Below, piece by piece: positions 8,767 through 16,493 of a DNA stretch of 64,000 bases. Origin of the DNA: DAOUKH01 sp965219875 (GTDB lineage Bacteria > Chloroflexota > Dehalococcoidia > SHYB01). The stretch's first letter is position 1. Each line of letters opens with the position of its first letter. The notes under the pieces were generated by a model. That model was not told where the DNA came from. It saw only the letters and a list, made by a program, of their open reading frames with translations, and did no database searches. A program made the translations under genes and the position numbers. The stretch lies in assembly GCA_965219875.1 (NCBI GenBank), contig CBDCOW010000005.1:62001-126000 (forward strand), written 5' to 3'.

Positions 8767-8799
8767 ATTTTGAGTCAGCGTCAAGACTTTGTTCAAAAT
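8767..8799 (-). promoter_or_regulatory. Candidate promoter/operator of the HTH gene
   Basis: ATTTTGA (8767-8773) and TCAAAAT (8793-8799) form a perfect 7-bp inverted repeat with a 19-nt spacer. On the minus strand TTGACG (8784-8779) lies between the arms and could be the -35 of the HTH gene. A symmetrical site over a promoter next to an HTH gene suggests an operator. Confidence 0.4.
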
Positions 8800-8960
8800 C
8801 AGTTCATTCCTCTTGAGCGCTTCCGTTGCTCTTCAGGCGCCAAACGGCCCGCGCCAGGGCCCACGAAAAACGAATCTTTCCTAGCAAACCGAAACGGCTA
8901 AACTACAGATTGACGCCGCCATGAGCGCGTTTTCGGCAGGCGACGTAGGGCCAACCCGCA

Positions 8961-9422
8961 ATGCTCACTACCCTCTTCCTTGCCATGACGCCGGTCGGCG
9001 AGCTTCGCGCCGCCATCCCCGTCGGCATGGTTGTCCATGACCTCGCATGGTGGCAGGCCTACCCCCTGGCGGTCGTCGGCAACATGGTCCCACCCCTGAT
9101 CCTCTTGTGGGTACTCAACCCAGTGAACCGCTGGCTGACCTCGTTCGACAATCCTGCAGGGCGCTTCCTCACCTGGCGCATGGAACGGCTACGGGCGTTC
9201 CAGGGCCCTGCAATCGAACGCTGGGGCCCCCGCGCGCTCATTCTCTTAGTTGCCATACCCATGCCTGTCACTGGTGCATGGACAGGTGCCCTGGCGGCAT
9301 GGGGGTTCGGCCTCAACCGGTGGCACGCCCTAGTGGCGATCCTTGTCGGCGTGCTGGCTGCTGGCGGTCTCGTAACCTTCATCGTGGAGTTCAGTATCGA
9401 TTACCCCTTCGTCCACGAGTAG
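8961..9422 (+). CDS. Small multidrug export (COG2426-type) membrane protein
   Basis: This 153-residue protein resembles the 'small multi-drug export' family. It has the conserved start TPVGELRAAIPVGM, a hydrophobic segment at ~33-52 (YPLAVVGNMVPPLILLWVL), a cytoplasmic stretch with Arg/Glu (WRMERLRAFQGPAIERWG), and two further segments (ALILLVAIPMPVTGAWTGALAAWGFG and HALVAILVGVLAAGGLVTFIVEF). The substrate is not established for this family. It ends 30 nt before the convergent MmgE/PrpD gene. Confidence 0.75.
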   Translation: MLTTLFLAMTPVGELRAAIPVGMVVHDLAWWQAYPLAVVGNMVPPLILLWVLNPVNRWLTSFDNPAGRFLTWRMERLRAFQGPAIERWGPRALILLVAIPMPVTGAWTGALAAWGFGLNRWHALVAILVGVLAAGGLVTFIVEFSIDYPFVHE

Positions 9423-9451
9423 GCGACGCCAACCTCGATTCGGAGCGGGCG

Positions 9452-10786
9452 CTAGCTCGGACTCAGCAGCGCGGCAGACTCCCCCACGCCGTCCGCCTCG
9501 TCGATGCCGCGCAGCGCGGCGAGCAGTCGCTGGGAGCGCGCCTCGCCGAGTGGGCCGGCGGTTAGCGCGGCGAACTTGGCGTCGAGCCGCTCGTCGGACA
9601 TCGGGTTTTCCGGCGACCCCGACGCGTGCTCGACCTCGTGGACGAACGTCCTGCCGTCCATCGTCGTGAGCGTGAGTCGGGCGGCGTCCTGCTCGAAATC
9701 CGGGGAGACCTGGGCTTGGACTTTCGACCGAAGCGAGGCGATGACAGGGTCGGCGGTGCGGGCGTCGGTGTACTGCTCGGGGAAGGCGGCGCCGTCGACG
9801 AAGCCAACCGCCGCGCCGTGCTGGTAGGAGAACTTCGCCCCCAGGCCGTCCTTGGGATCGGGCCGGTCGACCAGCTCGAGAACGAGGGGATGAACGAGCG
9901 CGTCGATGCGCCGGATCTCATGGGGCGCGACGCCTGTTTCTCGGAGCGCGATCGCCGCATCGATGATCGGATGGGCCACGACGCCGCAGGGGTAGGGCTT
10001 GAGTCCGACGTTGAGGATCTCCCAGCGCTGCCCTAGCCCATCGACGGCGCGGAACCAATCGCTCGCGGGGGCCATGACCTCGCCGAAGCCGCGCCGCCCT
10101 TCGAGCACCGTGGCCGGGCCGGTGAAACCGCCGCGGGCCAGGAGCGCGGCGAACGCGCCCACCTGCGCGGGGTGTCCCGCGTTCATCGCTTTCGCCATCG
10201 AGCCGAAGGTCTCGCGCAGGCCCGACGCCTGCGTCCCCGCGGTCCCCATGGCGTGGGTCATCGCCTCGGCGCTCAGACCGAGGACGCGACCCGCCGCCGC
10301 CGCGGCCCCGAAGACCCCGCACGTCCCGGTGATGTGCCAGCCCATGCCGTAATGGGACGGATGGATGGCGACGCCGATGCGGCAGCAGACTTCGATCCCC
10401 AACGCGGCGGCGAGGAGGAAATCCCGCCCGCTCGCCCCCACAAGCTCGGCGGCGACAAAGGCGGCGGGAATCGTCGGCGCGCTGGGATGGATGACGGTAG
10501 GGAAGTGCGTGTCGTCGTAATCGTCCAGGTGGCACAACCAGCCGTTCGCCAGTGCGGCCTGCTGCAGCGACGTCCGCGCGCCAGTCCCCCACACCGTGGC
10601 CCGCGGCGCGCCGCCCTCCGACGCCAGCGCATCCAGCAGCGGAGCTGCCTCCGCGCGCGCCGAGGCATGGACCGCCACCGCCACCGCGTTGACCAGGCAC
10701 CGCTTCGCATGCGCCCGCACCTCGCCGCTCAGGTCTTCCCACTGCGTCTCCGCAGCGAACCGCGCCAGCTCCACCGTCGTGCTCAT
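9452..10786 (-). CDS. MmgE/PrpD family protein
   Basis: The 444 residues match the MmgE/PrpD (2-methylcitrate dehydratase-like) family: MSTTVELARFAAETQWEDLSGEV at the start, HLDDYDDTHFPTVIHPSAP, GWHITGTCGVFGAAAAAGRVLGL, and KPYPCGVVAHPIIDAAI. Distant relatives include cis-aconitate decarboxylase and iminodisuccinate epimerase, so the reaction is probably a hydration, dehydration or epimerisation of a carboxylic acid. ATG 10786 is chosen as the family-like N terminus. It is divergent from the 10875 dehydrogenase. Confidence 0.88.
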   Translation of the reverse strand: MSTTVELARFAAETQWEDLSGEVRAHAKRCLVNAVAVAVHASARAEAAPLLDALASEGGAPRATVWGTGARTSLQQAALANGWLCHLDDYDDTHFPTVIHPSAPTIPAAFVAAELVGASGRDFLLAAALGIEVCCRIGVAIHPSHYGMGWHITGTCGVFGAAAAAGRVLGLSAEAMTHAMGTAGTQASGLRETFGSMAKAMNAGHPAQVGAFAALLARGGFTGPATVLEGRRGFGEVMAPASDWFRAVDGLGQRWEILNVGLKPYPCGVVAHPIIDAAIALRETGVAPHEIRRIDALVHPLVLELVDRPDPKDGLGAKFSYQHGAAVGFVDGAAFPEQYTDARTADPVIASLRSKVQAQVSPDFEQDAARLTLTTMDGRTFVHEVEHASGSPENPMSDERLDAKFAALTAGPLGEARSQRLLAALRGIDEADGVGESAALLSPS

Positions 10787-10874
10787 GTCGTACTCCGGCC
10801 CGCGCCTTGCGCGCCGGCCCGTGGGAGAGGGTATCATCACCCGCAGCGGGCGGCGCCCCGCATGGAGGCTGACG

Positions 10875-11825
10875 ATGGAAACCGTTGGGTTTATCGGGTT
10901 GGGGAACATGGGATCGCGGATGGCGGCCAACTTGCAACGCGCCGGCTACCCGATGGTGGTCTACGACGTGCGCCCCGAGGCCGCCACCGGCCTCGCCGAG
11001 GCGGGGGCCTCGCTCGCGGCGACTCCGCAGGACGTGGCGGCACGAGCCGACGTCATCTTGACGTCGCTGCCCGGCCCGGCCGAAGTCGAGCTGGTGGCGA
11101 CGGGGCCCGACGGCCTCGAGGGCGCGCTCCGCCCCGGACAGGTCTACGTCGACCTCTCCACGAGCCGCGCCACGCTGATCCGCGAGCTTGAAGCGCGGTT
11201 CCGCGCCCTGGGCGTCGACGTGCTCGACGCGCCGGTCAGCGGCGGCGTGATCGGGGCCGCCGACCGCAACCTGGCGGTGATGGTGGGCGGCGACCGCGCC
11301 GTCTTTGATCGCGTCCGCCCCCTGCTCGACGCCATCGGCGACAAGGTCTCCTACGCCGGCGGGATCGGCGCGGGCACGGTCTGCAAGCTCGTCCACAACG
11401 GGATTGCGATGGCCGTGCGCCAGTCGATCGCGGAGGGGATGACGCTCGGCGTCAAGGCCGGTGTCGAGACCGAGGCGCTGTGGGAGACCGTCCGCCGCGG
11501 CGCGCTGGGCCGCATGGTGATGCTCCACGAGCAGTTGCCCAGGTCGGTGTTTGTGGGGGACTTCGACACCGTGAACTTCGCCCTCGATCTTGCGCGCAAG
11601 GACGTCTCCCTCGCGCTGGACCTCGCCAAGGAATACGGTGTGCCCGTCCCTAGCTTTGAGCACGTCCAGAACGTGCAGAACGAAGCGTCGGGCCGCGGGT
11701 GGGGTAAGCGCGATAACAGCACGACGTTTCTCCTCCAAGAGGAAGCGGCGGGCGTCGAGCTCCGCGCCCCGAACGTCGACGCGGAGCGGGCGGCCAAGTT
11801 CATCACCACGCACCCCGACGCGTGA
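10875..11825 (+). CDS. NAD(P)-dependent β-hydroxyacid dehydrogenase (3-hydroxyisobutyrate dehydrogenase family)
   Basis: This is a 316-residue enzyme. The N-terminal Rossmann domain begins with VGFIGLGNMGSRMAANL. The substrate motif DAPVSGGVIGAADRNLAVMVGG lies around residues 120-140. The catalytic Lys is in GAGTVCKLVHNGIAMAV near 173, and there is a C-terminal helical domain with RKDVSLALDLAKE. It would oxidise a 3-hydroxy acid such as 3-hydroxyisobutyrate, tartronate semialdehyde or a relative. A TATCAT box lies about 45 nt upstream in the divergent spacer. Confidence 0.9.
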   Translation: METVGFIGLGNMGSRMAANLQRAGYPMVVYDVRPEAATGLAEAGASLAATPQDVAARADVILTSLPGPAEVELVATGPDGLEGALRPGQVYVDLSTSRATLIRELEARFRALGVDVLDAPVSGGVIGAADRNLAVMVGGDRAVFDRVRPLLDAIGDKVSYAGGIGAGTVCKLVHNGIAMAVRQSIAEGMTLGVKAGVETEALWETVRRGALGRMVMLHEQLPRSVFVGDFDTVNFALDLARKDVSLALDLAKEYGVPVPSFEHVQNVQNEASGRGWGKRDNSTTFLLQEEAAGVELRAPNVDAERAAKFITTHPDA

Positions 11826-11908
11826 CAACCCCCCGCGCTGCGCGCCGAGCAGGGACGCGCGGGCATATAATCGAGGCTCCACCGAGCGCGTGGCGCTCCA
11901 GGGAACGG

Positions 11909-11985
11909 CTCCCCGTAGCTCAGCTGGACAGAGCGGCGGACTTCTAATCCGTAGGTCCTGGGTTCGAATCCCAGCGGGGAGGCCA
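11909..11985 (+). tRNA. tRNA-Arg (anticodon TCT), with encoded CCA
   Basis: The full cloverleaf can be drawn. The acceptor stem is CTCCCCG (11909-11915) with CGGGGAG (11975-11981). The anticodon stem GCGGA/TCCGT closes the loop CTTCTAA, giving anticodon TCT. The T stem CTGGG/CCCAG encloses TTCGAAT. Discriminator G 11982 and CCA 11983-11985 are encoded. A TATAAT box at 11866-11871 lies 38 nt upstream. There is no sign of an integrated element at its 3' end. Confidence 0.97.
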
Positions 11986-12011
11986 CCCCGCCGCGCCCAG
12001 AAAGCCCACCC

Positions 12012-13163
12012 CTACTCCGCCGTAAGCAGCAGGCAGCCGCCGGTGGGGCCCATGGAGTTGCTGGAGACACCGACTTTGGCCCCGGCCCGCTGCCGCGCCC
12101 CCGACTGGCCCCGAAGCTGACGCACCACCTCGATGACGTGGTTCGCCCCGTGGGTGCGGCCTACGTTCACCGCACCGCCGTCGCAGTTGACCGGCAGGCT
12201 CCCGCCCAGGCGGGTGTGGCCCTCGGCGACGTACGGCCCGCTCTCGCCCTTGCCGCAGAAGCCAAGGCCTTCGAGCCACTGGAAGACGGAGAAGATGAAC
12301 CCATCGTAGAGACCGGCGACGTCAACGTTGGACGGGCCGAGGTCGGTACGGCGCCACATCGCCCGCGAGGCGTTCCACAACCCCGCCTCGTTCATGTCTG
12401 CCATGATGTAGCCGTCGGGGGTCGAGGTCGATCCCATCGCCCAGCTTTCGGCAAAGACCGGCTTCTGCTTGAGCGCCCGCGCCCGCTCCTCGGTGGTGAA
12501 GATGACCGCGGCGCTGGCGTCGACGGGGTAGTCGCAGTCGAGGAGGCGGCACGGCTTCGAGATGTAGCGGGCGCTCAGGTAATCCTCCATCGTCAACGGA
12601 TCGCGGAAGAAAGCATCCCCGTTGAGGCTGGCGAACTCGCGCTGCGCCATGGCCTGGGCCGCGAAGTGCTCCTCCGTGGTTCCGAAGTCGGCCATGTGAC
12701 GACGCATGTAGAGACTGATCCAATGCGGGCTGGCGTGGGCGCCGAAGGGCGTGGTGAACTGATCGTCGCCGCCCACTACGGGGGGCGGTGGACGTTTCGT
12801 ATAGCTCCCACCGGCTTCGAGCACACTGCGCGCCGCGATGCAGACCTCGGCGCTGCCCGACGCGACCGCGGCGATGGCGGGAATCGCCCCGCCGAGGAAG
12901 GTCGGCCCCTCCACGGTGGCCATGTGCCACTGCAGTTCCGGAACGCCCAGCAGGGCGGCGGTCTTGACCGGCGAGACGAGTTGGTTCGTGGTGACGTAGG
13001 ACGACATGCCGTCCACGTTTTCCGGCGCCAGTCCGGCGTCGTCGAGCGCGGCCCGGCACGCGGCGAGGGTCAGCGATTCGAGCGTGCGGCCGGTGCGCCT
13101 TCCCATAGGGGAGTAGCCCACCCCCGCGACGGCCACGCGGCGTCCACTGTCACGCGGGGGCAT
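12012..13163 (-). CDS. Thiolase-fold protein lacking the nucleophilic Cys (possible Ltp2-like retro-aldolase)
   Basis: This 383-residue member of the SCP-x thiolase family aligns with the 5748 thiolase from the shared VASG motif. The nucleophilic Cys (ENWCSTG) is replaced by Gly (VEGPTFL), and the usual HDCF motif reads GLYDGF. The C-terminal GHP motif reads RTHGAN. Thiolase-fold proteins with these losses and a DUF35 partner include the steroid side-chain aldolase Ltp2-ChsH2, which uses Tyr residues. The adjacent DUF35 gene overlaps this one by 14 nt, so a complex is likely. Retro-aldol activity is inference. Confidence 0.8.
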   Translation of the reverse strand: MPPRDSGRRVAVAGVGYSPMGRRTGRTLESLTLAACRAALDDAGLAPENVDGMSSYVTTNQLVSPVKTAALLGVPELQWHMATVEGPTFLGGAIPAIAAVASGSAEVCIAARSVLEAGGSYTKRPPPPVVGGDDQFTTPFGAHASPHWISLYMRRHMADFGTTEEHFAAQAMAQREFASLNGDAFFRDPLTMEDYLSARYISKPCRLLDCDYPVDASAAVIFTTEERARALKQKPVFAESWAMGSTSTPDGYIMADMNEAGLWNASRAMWRRTDLGPSNVDVAGLYDGFIFSVFQWLEGLGFCGKGESGPYVAEGHTRLGGSLPVNCDGGAVNVGRTHGANHVIEVVRQLRGQSGARQRAGAKVGVSSNSMGPTGGCLLLTAE

Positions 13164-13602
13164 CGGCGCCCTCCTTCGTCACGTCGGTGGCAGGCCGGAA
13201 GTACGGCAGCACCAACCCCTCGTCGGCCTCGTGGAACACCACCTCGACGGCCATCCCCACCTCCACCGCCTCCTCGTCGCAATCGACGATGTTGGTCACG
13301 AGCTTCAGCCCCGGCTGCTCCACGAGCTCGACCACGGCGAGGATGTAGGGAATCTTCCCCGCGAAGGCCGGAATGAACGCCTGCATCGCGACGCCGTAGG
13401 AGTAGACGACGCCGCGTCCAGAGACTTCCGTGGGAGCGAGGTTCTCCGAGCGGCACCGTCCGCACTCGGCGCGCGGCCAGTGGACGTAGAAGCCGCAGTC
13501 GCCGCAGCGCAGAATGAGCAGACGGCCCTCGTCGACGCCGTCCCAGAAGAACTTTGTCAACGCGGTCCGTTCGGGCCGGGGGATTCTCGCTTCCGTGGAC
13601 AT
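13150..13602 (-). CDS. Zn-ribbon OB-fold (DUF35) protein
   Basis: This 150-residue DUF35 protein has a rubredoxin-like ribbon (RCGDCGFYVHWPRAECGRCRSENL, four Cys) and an OB fold (GRGVVYSYGVAMQ...YILAVVELVEQPGLKLVTNI). It is the stand-alone counterpart of the DUF35 domain fused at 4284. Its 3' end overlaps the thiolase-like gene by 14 nt, implying translational coupling and a complex. An ATG at 13611 lies inside a TAGAAT -10 box (13615-13610), so ATG 13602, 7 nt after the box, is preferred. That would make the mRNA nearly leaderless. Confidence 0.88.
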   Translation of the reverse strand: MSTEARIPRPERTALTKFFWDGVDEGRLLILRCGDCGFYVHWPRAECGRCRSENLAPTEVSGRGVVYSYGVAMQAFIPAFAGKIPYILAVVELVEQPGLKLVTNIVDCDEEAVEVGMAVEVVFHEADEGLVLPYFRPATDVTKEGADAPA

Positions 13603-13660
13603 CGCGCCCATTCTAGCGCCTCGGAGGAATCGGGCAACGCGCGGGTGCCCCCTGCGCAGC

Positions 13661-13666
13661 TATAAT
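13661..13666 (+). promoter_or_regulatory. Predicted -10 box (TATAAT) of the 13712 CoA-transferase pair
   Basis: There is a perfect TATAAT 45 nt before ATG 13712, in a spacer divergent from the DUF35 gene whose own -10 lies at 13610-13615. No clear -35 is visible. Confidence 0.5.
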
Positions 13667-13711
13667 CCACCGCACCGGCGGCGGCGAAAGAAGGCGCCGC
13701 GAGGAGACGCG

Positions 13712-14956
13712 ATGACACTGCCGCTCCAAGGTGTGCGGGTCCTCGACTTCGGATGGGTGAACGCGGGTGCCAAGGGCGCTCGCTATCTCTCCACCTACGG
13801 TGCCGAGGTGATCCACCTCGAGTGGAAGGGCCGCCTCGACATCCTCCGCACCACCTCGCCTCAGCACAGCGTCCCCGACGGCGCCGCGCCCGGGAGTATC
13901 AACCTCGGCTCCAGCTTCAATAACAACCATTCCGGCAAGTGGGGCATATCCCTCAACATGCGCCACTCCAAGGGAAAGGACCTATTCCGGCGGCTCCTCG
14001 CAGTCTCCGACGTGGTGATCGAGAACTACACCGCGACCACGCTCGAAGGCTGGGGCTTTGGGTGGGAGCGCATGTCCGAGATCAAGCCCGACATCGTCTA
14101 CATCCAAGCGCCGGGCTTTGGACGCAAGGGGCCCTACTCCGCCTACCGCACTTACGGCCCCACCGCCGCCGCCGTGGGCGGACTCACCGCCGGCGTCGGT
14201 CTCCCCGACCGCGATCCCTGCGGCTACGGCGTCTCCTACATGGACGCCATCGGCCCGTACTTCATCGCCATCGCCGCGATGTCGGCCCTGCGCCGGCGCA
14301 ACCAGACGAACCGCGGCGTCTACGTCGATCTCTCCCAGGTCGGCCCCGCGATTCTGTACACCGGCACCGCGATACCAAACTGGTCAGTCAACGGCACTCC
14401 CTATGAGCGTGTCGGCAATCGCTCGCCGCACGTGAAGGCCGCTCCCCACGGAGCCTACCGCTGCGCCGGCAACGACCGCTGGATCGCGATCGCGTGCTCG
14501 ACCGGCGAGCACTGGCGCTCCCTGACGCGGGCGATGGGCGAGCCCGCCTGGATCCAAGACCCGCGCTTCACCACCCTCGACGCCCGCTACGCCAACCAGG
14601 ACGACCTCGATTGGTTCATCGAGGCGTGGACACAGCGCTACGAGCGCTACCAGTTGATGGCGGGCCTTCAGGAGCACGGCGTCCCCGCGGGTGTCTGCCA
14701 GGACACGCAAGACCGCTACGAGAACGACCCGCAGCTCCGCCACCGCGGCTACTTCGTGCGCGTCGGGCACTCCGAGGTCTCCGAGTACGACGTCGAAGGT
14801 CACGCCGGCATCTTCAGCGACGCGTCGCCCTCCCCGCGGGGGACGACGGGGTGGGGCGCGGCCTGCTACGCCGAGCACAACCCCCGCGTCTACGGCGACC
14901 TGCTCGGCCTCTCCCCCGCCGACATCGAAGCCCTAGCCGCCGAGGACGTAATTTGA
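13712..14956 (+). CDS. CaiB/BaiF family III CoA-transferase, catalytic-Asp type
   Basis: This 414-residue protein moves CoA between carboxylic acids. It opens with LPLQGVRVLDFGWVNAGAKGARYLSTYGAEVIHLE and has the glycine-loop region APGFGRKGPY. The catalytic Asp is residue 178 in SYMDAIGP, 24 residues before the G of RGVYVDLSQ. GAGGAGA precedes ATG 13712. Its stop codon overlaps the start of a second CaiB-like gene (TGATG) that lacks the Asp, so the two probably form a heteromer. Confidence 0.9.
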   Translation: MTLPLQGVRVLDFGWVNAGAKGARYLSTYGAEVIHLEWKGRLDILRTTSPQHSVPDGAAPGSINLGSSFNNNHSGKWGISLNMRHSKGKDLFRRLLAVSDVVIENYTATTLEGWGFGWERMSEIKPDIVYIQAPGFGRKGPYSAYRTYGPTAAAVGGLTAGVGLPDRDPCGYGVSYMDAIGPYFIAIAAMSALRRRNQTNRGVYVDLSQVGPAILYTGTAIPNWSVNGTPYERVGNRSPHVKAAPHGAYRCAGNDRWIAIACSTGEHWRSLTRAMGEPAWIQDPRFTTLDARYANQDDLDWFIEAWTQRYERYQLMAGLQEHGVPAGVCQDTQDRYENDPQLRHRGYFVRVGHSEVSEYDVEGHAGIFSDASPSPRGTTGWGAACYAEHNPRVYGDLLGLSPADIEALAAEDVI

Positions 14957-16206
14957 TGCCGCAAGAGAAACCGCTCGGCATCCCAGACCTGCTTCCGCTG
15001 GACGGCGTCCGCGTCGTCGAGCTCGCCGATTGGCGCGGCGAATTCCTGGGCCGCCTCCTCGCCAACCTGGGCGCCGACGTGATCAAGGTCGAACCGCCCG
15101 GAGGCGCGCCGTCCCGGAGTCTCGGCCCCTTCCAGGGGGACACCGCCGACCCCGAGCGCAGCATCTTCTGGTGGCACTTCAACGTCGGCAAGCGCGGCCT
15201 CACCTTGGACATATCGAATGACGACGGCCGTGCGCTCCTCGACCGCCTGCTTGGGACGGCGGATATCTTCGTCGAGACCCTGGGCATTGACGGACTCACC
15301 GACGCCGGCCTCGGCGGCTGGGACGGCGTCCATGAGCGTTGGCCTGGGCTCATCGTCATCTCGATCAGCGACTTCGGGCTCGAAGGCCCCTGGGCCTCCT
15401 ACCAAGGCGGCGAGATCGTCTCGCTGGCGCTGAGCGGCCAGATGATGACCGCGGGCTACCCGCCGGTCGAGGAGGGCGTCTACGACACGCCGCCGATGGC
15501 CCCCGGCATGCACCAGCCGGCGAACATCACCGGTTGCCTCGGCGTCATGGACGCGCTCGCGGCCCTCGCCCAACGCGACATAACCGGCCTGGGGCAGCGC
15601 GTCGATCTCTCCGTCCACGCCGCCGTCAACAACGGCAGCGAGAACCACGTCTCCTGGTACATCGGGGCTGGCGTGATCGCCAAGCGCAAGCCTCAGTTCC
15701 CCACCGCCCCCGCCAAAGACGGGACCCTCGTCCAGGTGATGCCCGGCCTCTTCGGCCAGGAGTGGGGCAAGCTCGCCGCGCTCCTGGACAGGCACGGCAT
15801 GGCGCGGGACTTGACCGATCCAAAGTACGAGGACCGCGCCTACCGCGCGGTCCCCGAGAACCAGGCCCACATCAACGAGGTCGTCTCCGCCTTCATCGCC
15901 ACCCGCAACGCCGACGAGCTCTTCCACGCCGCCCAGGAAAGCGGCGTGGTGTGGGCGCCCATCCGCCTCCCCCACGAGAACGTCGGCGACCCCCACATGA
16001 CCGAGCGCGGCGGGTTCACCGAAGTCGATCACCCCGAAGCCGGCGTCCGCGTCACCATGCCGCACACGCCGTGGGTCTCCGACCAGCTCGGTTGGCGCAC
16101 CGGCCCCCGCGCACCCCTCCTCGGCGAGCACACCGAAGCCATCCTCACCGAACTGGGCGAGACCGACGCGGGGATCGGGGCCCTGCGCCGGCGGGGCGCG
16201 GTCTAG
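14956..16206 (+). CDS. CaiB/BaiF-like protein without the catalytic Asp
   Basis: These 416 residues have the family start (DGVRVVELADWRGEFLGRLLANLGADVIKVEPPGG) and FNVGKRGLTLDI. Counting back from GLGQRVDLS places Ala (QPANITG) where the catalytic Asp should be. The translation-coupled upstream partner has that Asp. It may be a structural or substrate-binding subunit. Its stop overlaps the convergent VapB-like gene by 4 nt. Confidence 0.88.
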   Translation: MPQEKPLGIPDLLPLDGVRVVELADWRGEFLGRLLANLGADVIKVEPPGGAPSRSLGPFQGDTADPERSIFWWHFNVGKRGLTLDISNDDGRALLDRLLGTADIFVETLGIDGLTDAGLGGWDGVHERWPGLIVISISDFGLEGPWASYQGGEIVSLALSGQMMTAGYPPVEEGVYDTPPMAPGMHQPANITGCLGVMDALAALAQRDITGLGQRVDLSVHAAVNNGSENHVSWYIGAGVIAKRKPQFPTAPAKDGTLVQVMPGLFGQEWGKLAALLDRHGMARDLTDPKYEDRAYRAVPENQAHINEVVSAFIATRNADELFHAAQESGVVWAPIRLPHENVGDPHMTERGGFTEVDHPEAGVRVTMPHTPWVSDQLGWRTGPRAPLLGEHTEAILTELGETDAGIGALRRRGAV

Positions 16207-16448
16207 CCACCCTTCCCGCCGTAGATCGTCTCGCGCAGGTCCTGCCAGGAATACGGGCCCAAGGGATCGGGGGAGTCCGGATCCCCCGCGCTTAGGTCGG
16301 GGAGCCGGTAGCGGGGGCCAGGGGCCTCGCCGGAGAGTACCTGTCGGAGACCTTCTTCAACGACTGCACCCAGCGGTTGTCCCGTCCTCCGCGCGTACCG
16401 TTTCGCCCGCGCGAGCAGTTCATCCTGGATGTCGAGCGTCGTCTTCAT
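16203..16448 (-). CDS. VapB-like antitoxin without a toxin partner
   Basis: These 81 residues start MKTTLDIQDELLARAKRYARRTGQPLGAVVEEGLRQVL, the ribbon-helix-helix pattern of VapB-type antitoxins (DUF2191-like). The tail ends RETIYGGKGG, like the toxin-binding tails of this group. Normally a PIN-domain VapC follows at once, but here the gene runs into the convergent CaiB gene and no PIN ORF exists on either side. An upstream palindrome is probably its operator. Confidence 0.75.
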   Translation of the reverse strand: MKTTLDIQDELLARAKRYARRTGQPLGAVVEEGLRQVLSGEAPGPRYRLPDLSAGDPDSPDPLGPYSWQDLRETIYGGKGG

Positions 16449-16461
16449 AGACCCATACTGC

Positions 16462-16479
16462 CCATATTTAATAATATGG
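16462..16479. promoter_or_regulatory. Palindromic operator candidate for the VapB-like gene
   Basis: CCATATT (16462-16468) and AATATGG (16473-16479) are perfect 7-bp arms around TAAT. The site lies 13 nt upstream of ATG 16448 and just after a TTGACC on the minus strand. RHH antitoxins usually repress their own promoter by binding such palindromes. Confidence 0.5.
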
Positions 16480-16493
16480 TCAAGCCATACCTC

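Noticed and set aside
11909..11985. tRNA-Arg as an integration site
   Set aside because: No integrase gene and no repeat of the tRNA 3' end nearby; both flanks are ordinary genes.
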